Assembly: GCA_040830545.1 (NCBI GenBank)
Contig: JBFOMB010000131.1
Coordinates: 1-6,231 of the forward strand
Length of the DNA stretch: 6,231 bases
Origin: HXMU1420-2 sp040830545
GTDB taxonomy: Bacteria; Pseudomonadota; Alphaproteobacteria; Rhodobacterales; Rhodobacteraceae
Direction of reading: 5' to 3'
The notes under the pieces were generated by a model, which saw only the letters and a program-made list of their open reading frames with translations, was not told the DNA's origin and ran no database searches. Positions 5,930 through 6,231 of the stretch are shown here, piece by piece; position 1 is the first letter of the stretch, and every line of letters begins with the position of its first letter. The position numbers were made by a program, and so were the translations under genes.

Positions 5930-6231
5930 ATGCAGCTGTTTCACGGCCACAAACCCATCGCACCGCCAAAGGGCGTGCCGGAGTGGGACGCAGACCCTTA
6001 TGCAGAAGCGATACTGACCAACCCCGTGCCCTTCTTCGACGCGCTTCGCGACCACGGGCCCTTCGCCTATCTCTCCAAATACAAAATGCTCGTCTGTGGC
6101 CGCTATGCTGAGACGCAAGAGGTCTTCAACGACCACACCCGCTTTGTCTCGTCTCGCGGCGTCGGCGTCTCGGACTTCGCGCTGGAAGAACCATGGCGCC
6201 CCCCCTCCATCGTGCTGGAGGTCGATCCCCC
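5930..6231 (+). CDS. Cytochrome P450, CYP199-like, 3'-truncated by the window edge
   Basis: Haem-thiolate monooxygenase; only the first 100 codons are inside the window and the frame stays open to the end. The N-terminus is soluble, with no membrane anchor, as in bacterial class I P450s. The order DADPYAEAILTNPVPFFDAL, then LRDHGPFAYL, YKMLVCGRYAE, FNDHTRFVSSRGVGVSDF and PWRPPSIVLEVDPP follows the helix A, beta1, helix B and B-C loop of CYP199A enzymes, whose RGVGLSDF...PWRPPS...EADPP stretch I recall as characteristic. CYP199A members oxidise para-substituted benzoic acids, for example by O-demethylating 4-methoxybenzoate, with a [2Fe-2S] ferredoxin and reductase as electron donors. The I-helix, ExxR and haem Cys motif lie beyond the edge, so catalytic integrity and substrate cannot be confirmed. 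The strong AAGGAGG sets the start. It diverges from the acyl-CoA synthetase over 112 bases. The P450 family call is firm; the CYP199 subfamily is likely but less certain. Confidence 0.85.
   Translation, partial: MQLFHGHKPIAPPKGVPEWDADPYAEAILTNPVPFFDALRDHGPFAYLSKYKMLVCGRYAETQEVFNDHTRFVSSRGVGVSDFALEEPWRPPSIVLEVDP

Overview
This 6.2 kb window is chromosomal DNA of an alphaproteobacterium, most likely a member of the Rhodobacteraceae (roseobacter group). This is inferred from the high G+C content, the dense gene packing, a bacterial phosphatidylcholine synthase of the rhizobial/rhodobacterial type, and a CYP199-like cytochrome P450. I see no mobile elements, tRNA or rRNA genes, or CRISPR arrays.

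Left part, + strand. The window opens inside katG, a bifunctional catalase-peroxidase that lacks about 100 N-terminal residues at the window edge. A textbook intrinsic terminator closes katG. About 45 bases beyond it begins pcs, a phosphatidylcholine synthase that makes the membrane lipid directly from choline and CDP-diacylglycerol. pcs ends on an in-frame A AAA AAC heptamer, with a possible -1 extension running to the convergent neighbour.

Middle and right, - strand. Three genes read leftward and look like one transcription unit: an AMP-forming acyl-CoA synthetase resembling the oxalyl-CoA synthetase (AAE3/Pcs60) branch, a 2-dehydropantoate 2-reductase family protein (PanE/ApbA), and a small GNAT N-acetyltransferase whose start overlaps the PanE-family gene by 11 bases. 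The 75-base gap between the ligase and the reductase holds a small hairpin with an A/T-rich tail and a 13-codon reading frame that overlaps the reductase start.

Right edge, + strand. A cytochrome P450 gene starts at 5930 behind a strong ribosome binding site and runs off the window after 100 codons. It diverges from the acyl-CoA synthetase across 112 bases in which two sigma70-like promoters can be drawn with abutting -35 boxes.

How the genes relate: katG (oxidative stress) and pcs (membrane lipid) are probably independent units. The divergent ligase and P450 could be co-regulated parts of an organic or aromatic acid pathway, but that is inference. Every complete gene belongs to a known family. 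I found no clear evidence of a wholly new system; the points worth checking are small regulatory or recoding signals.
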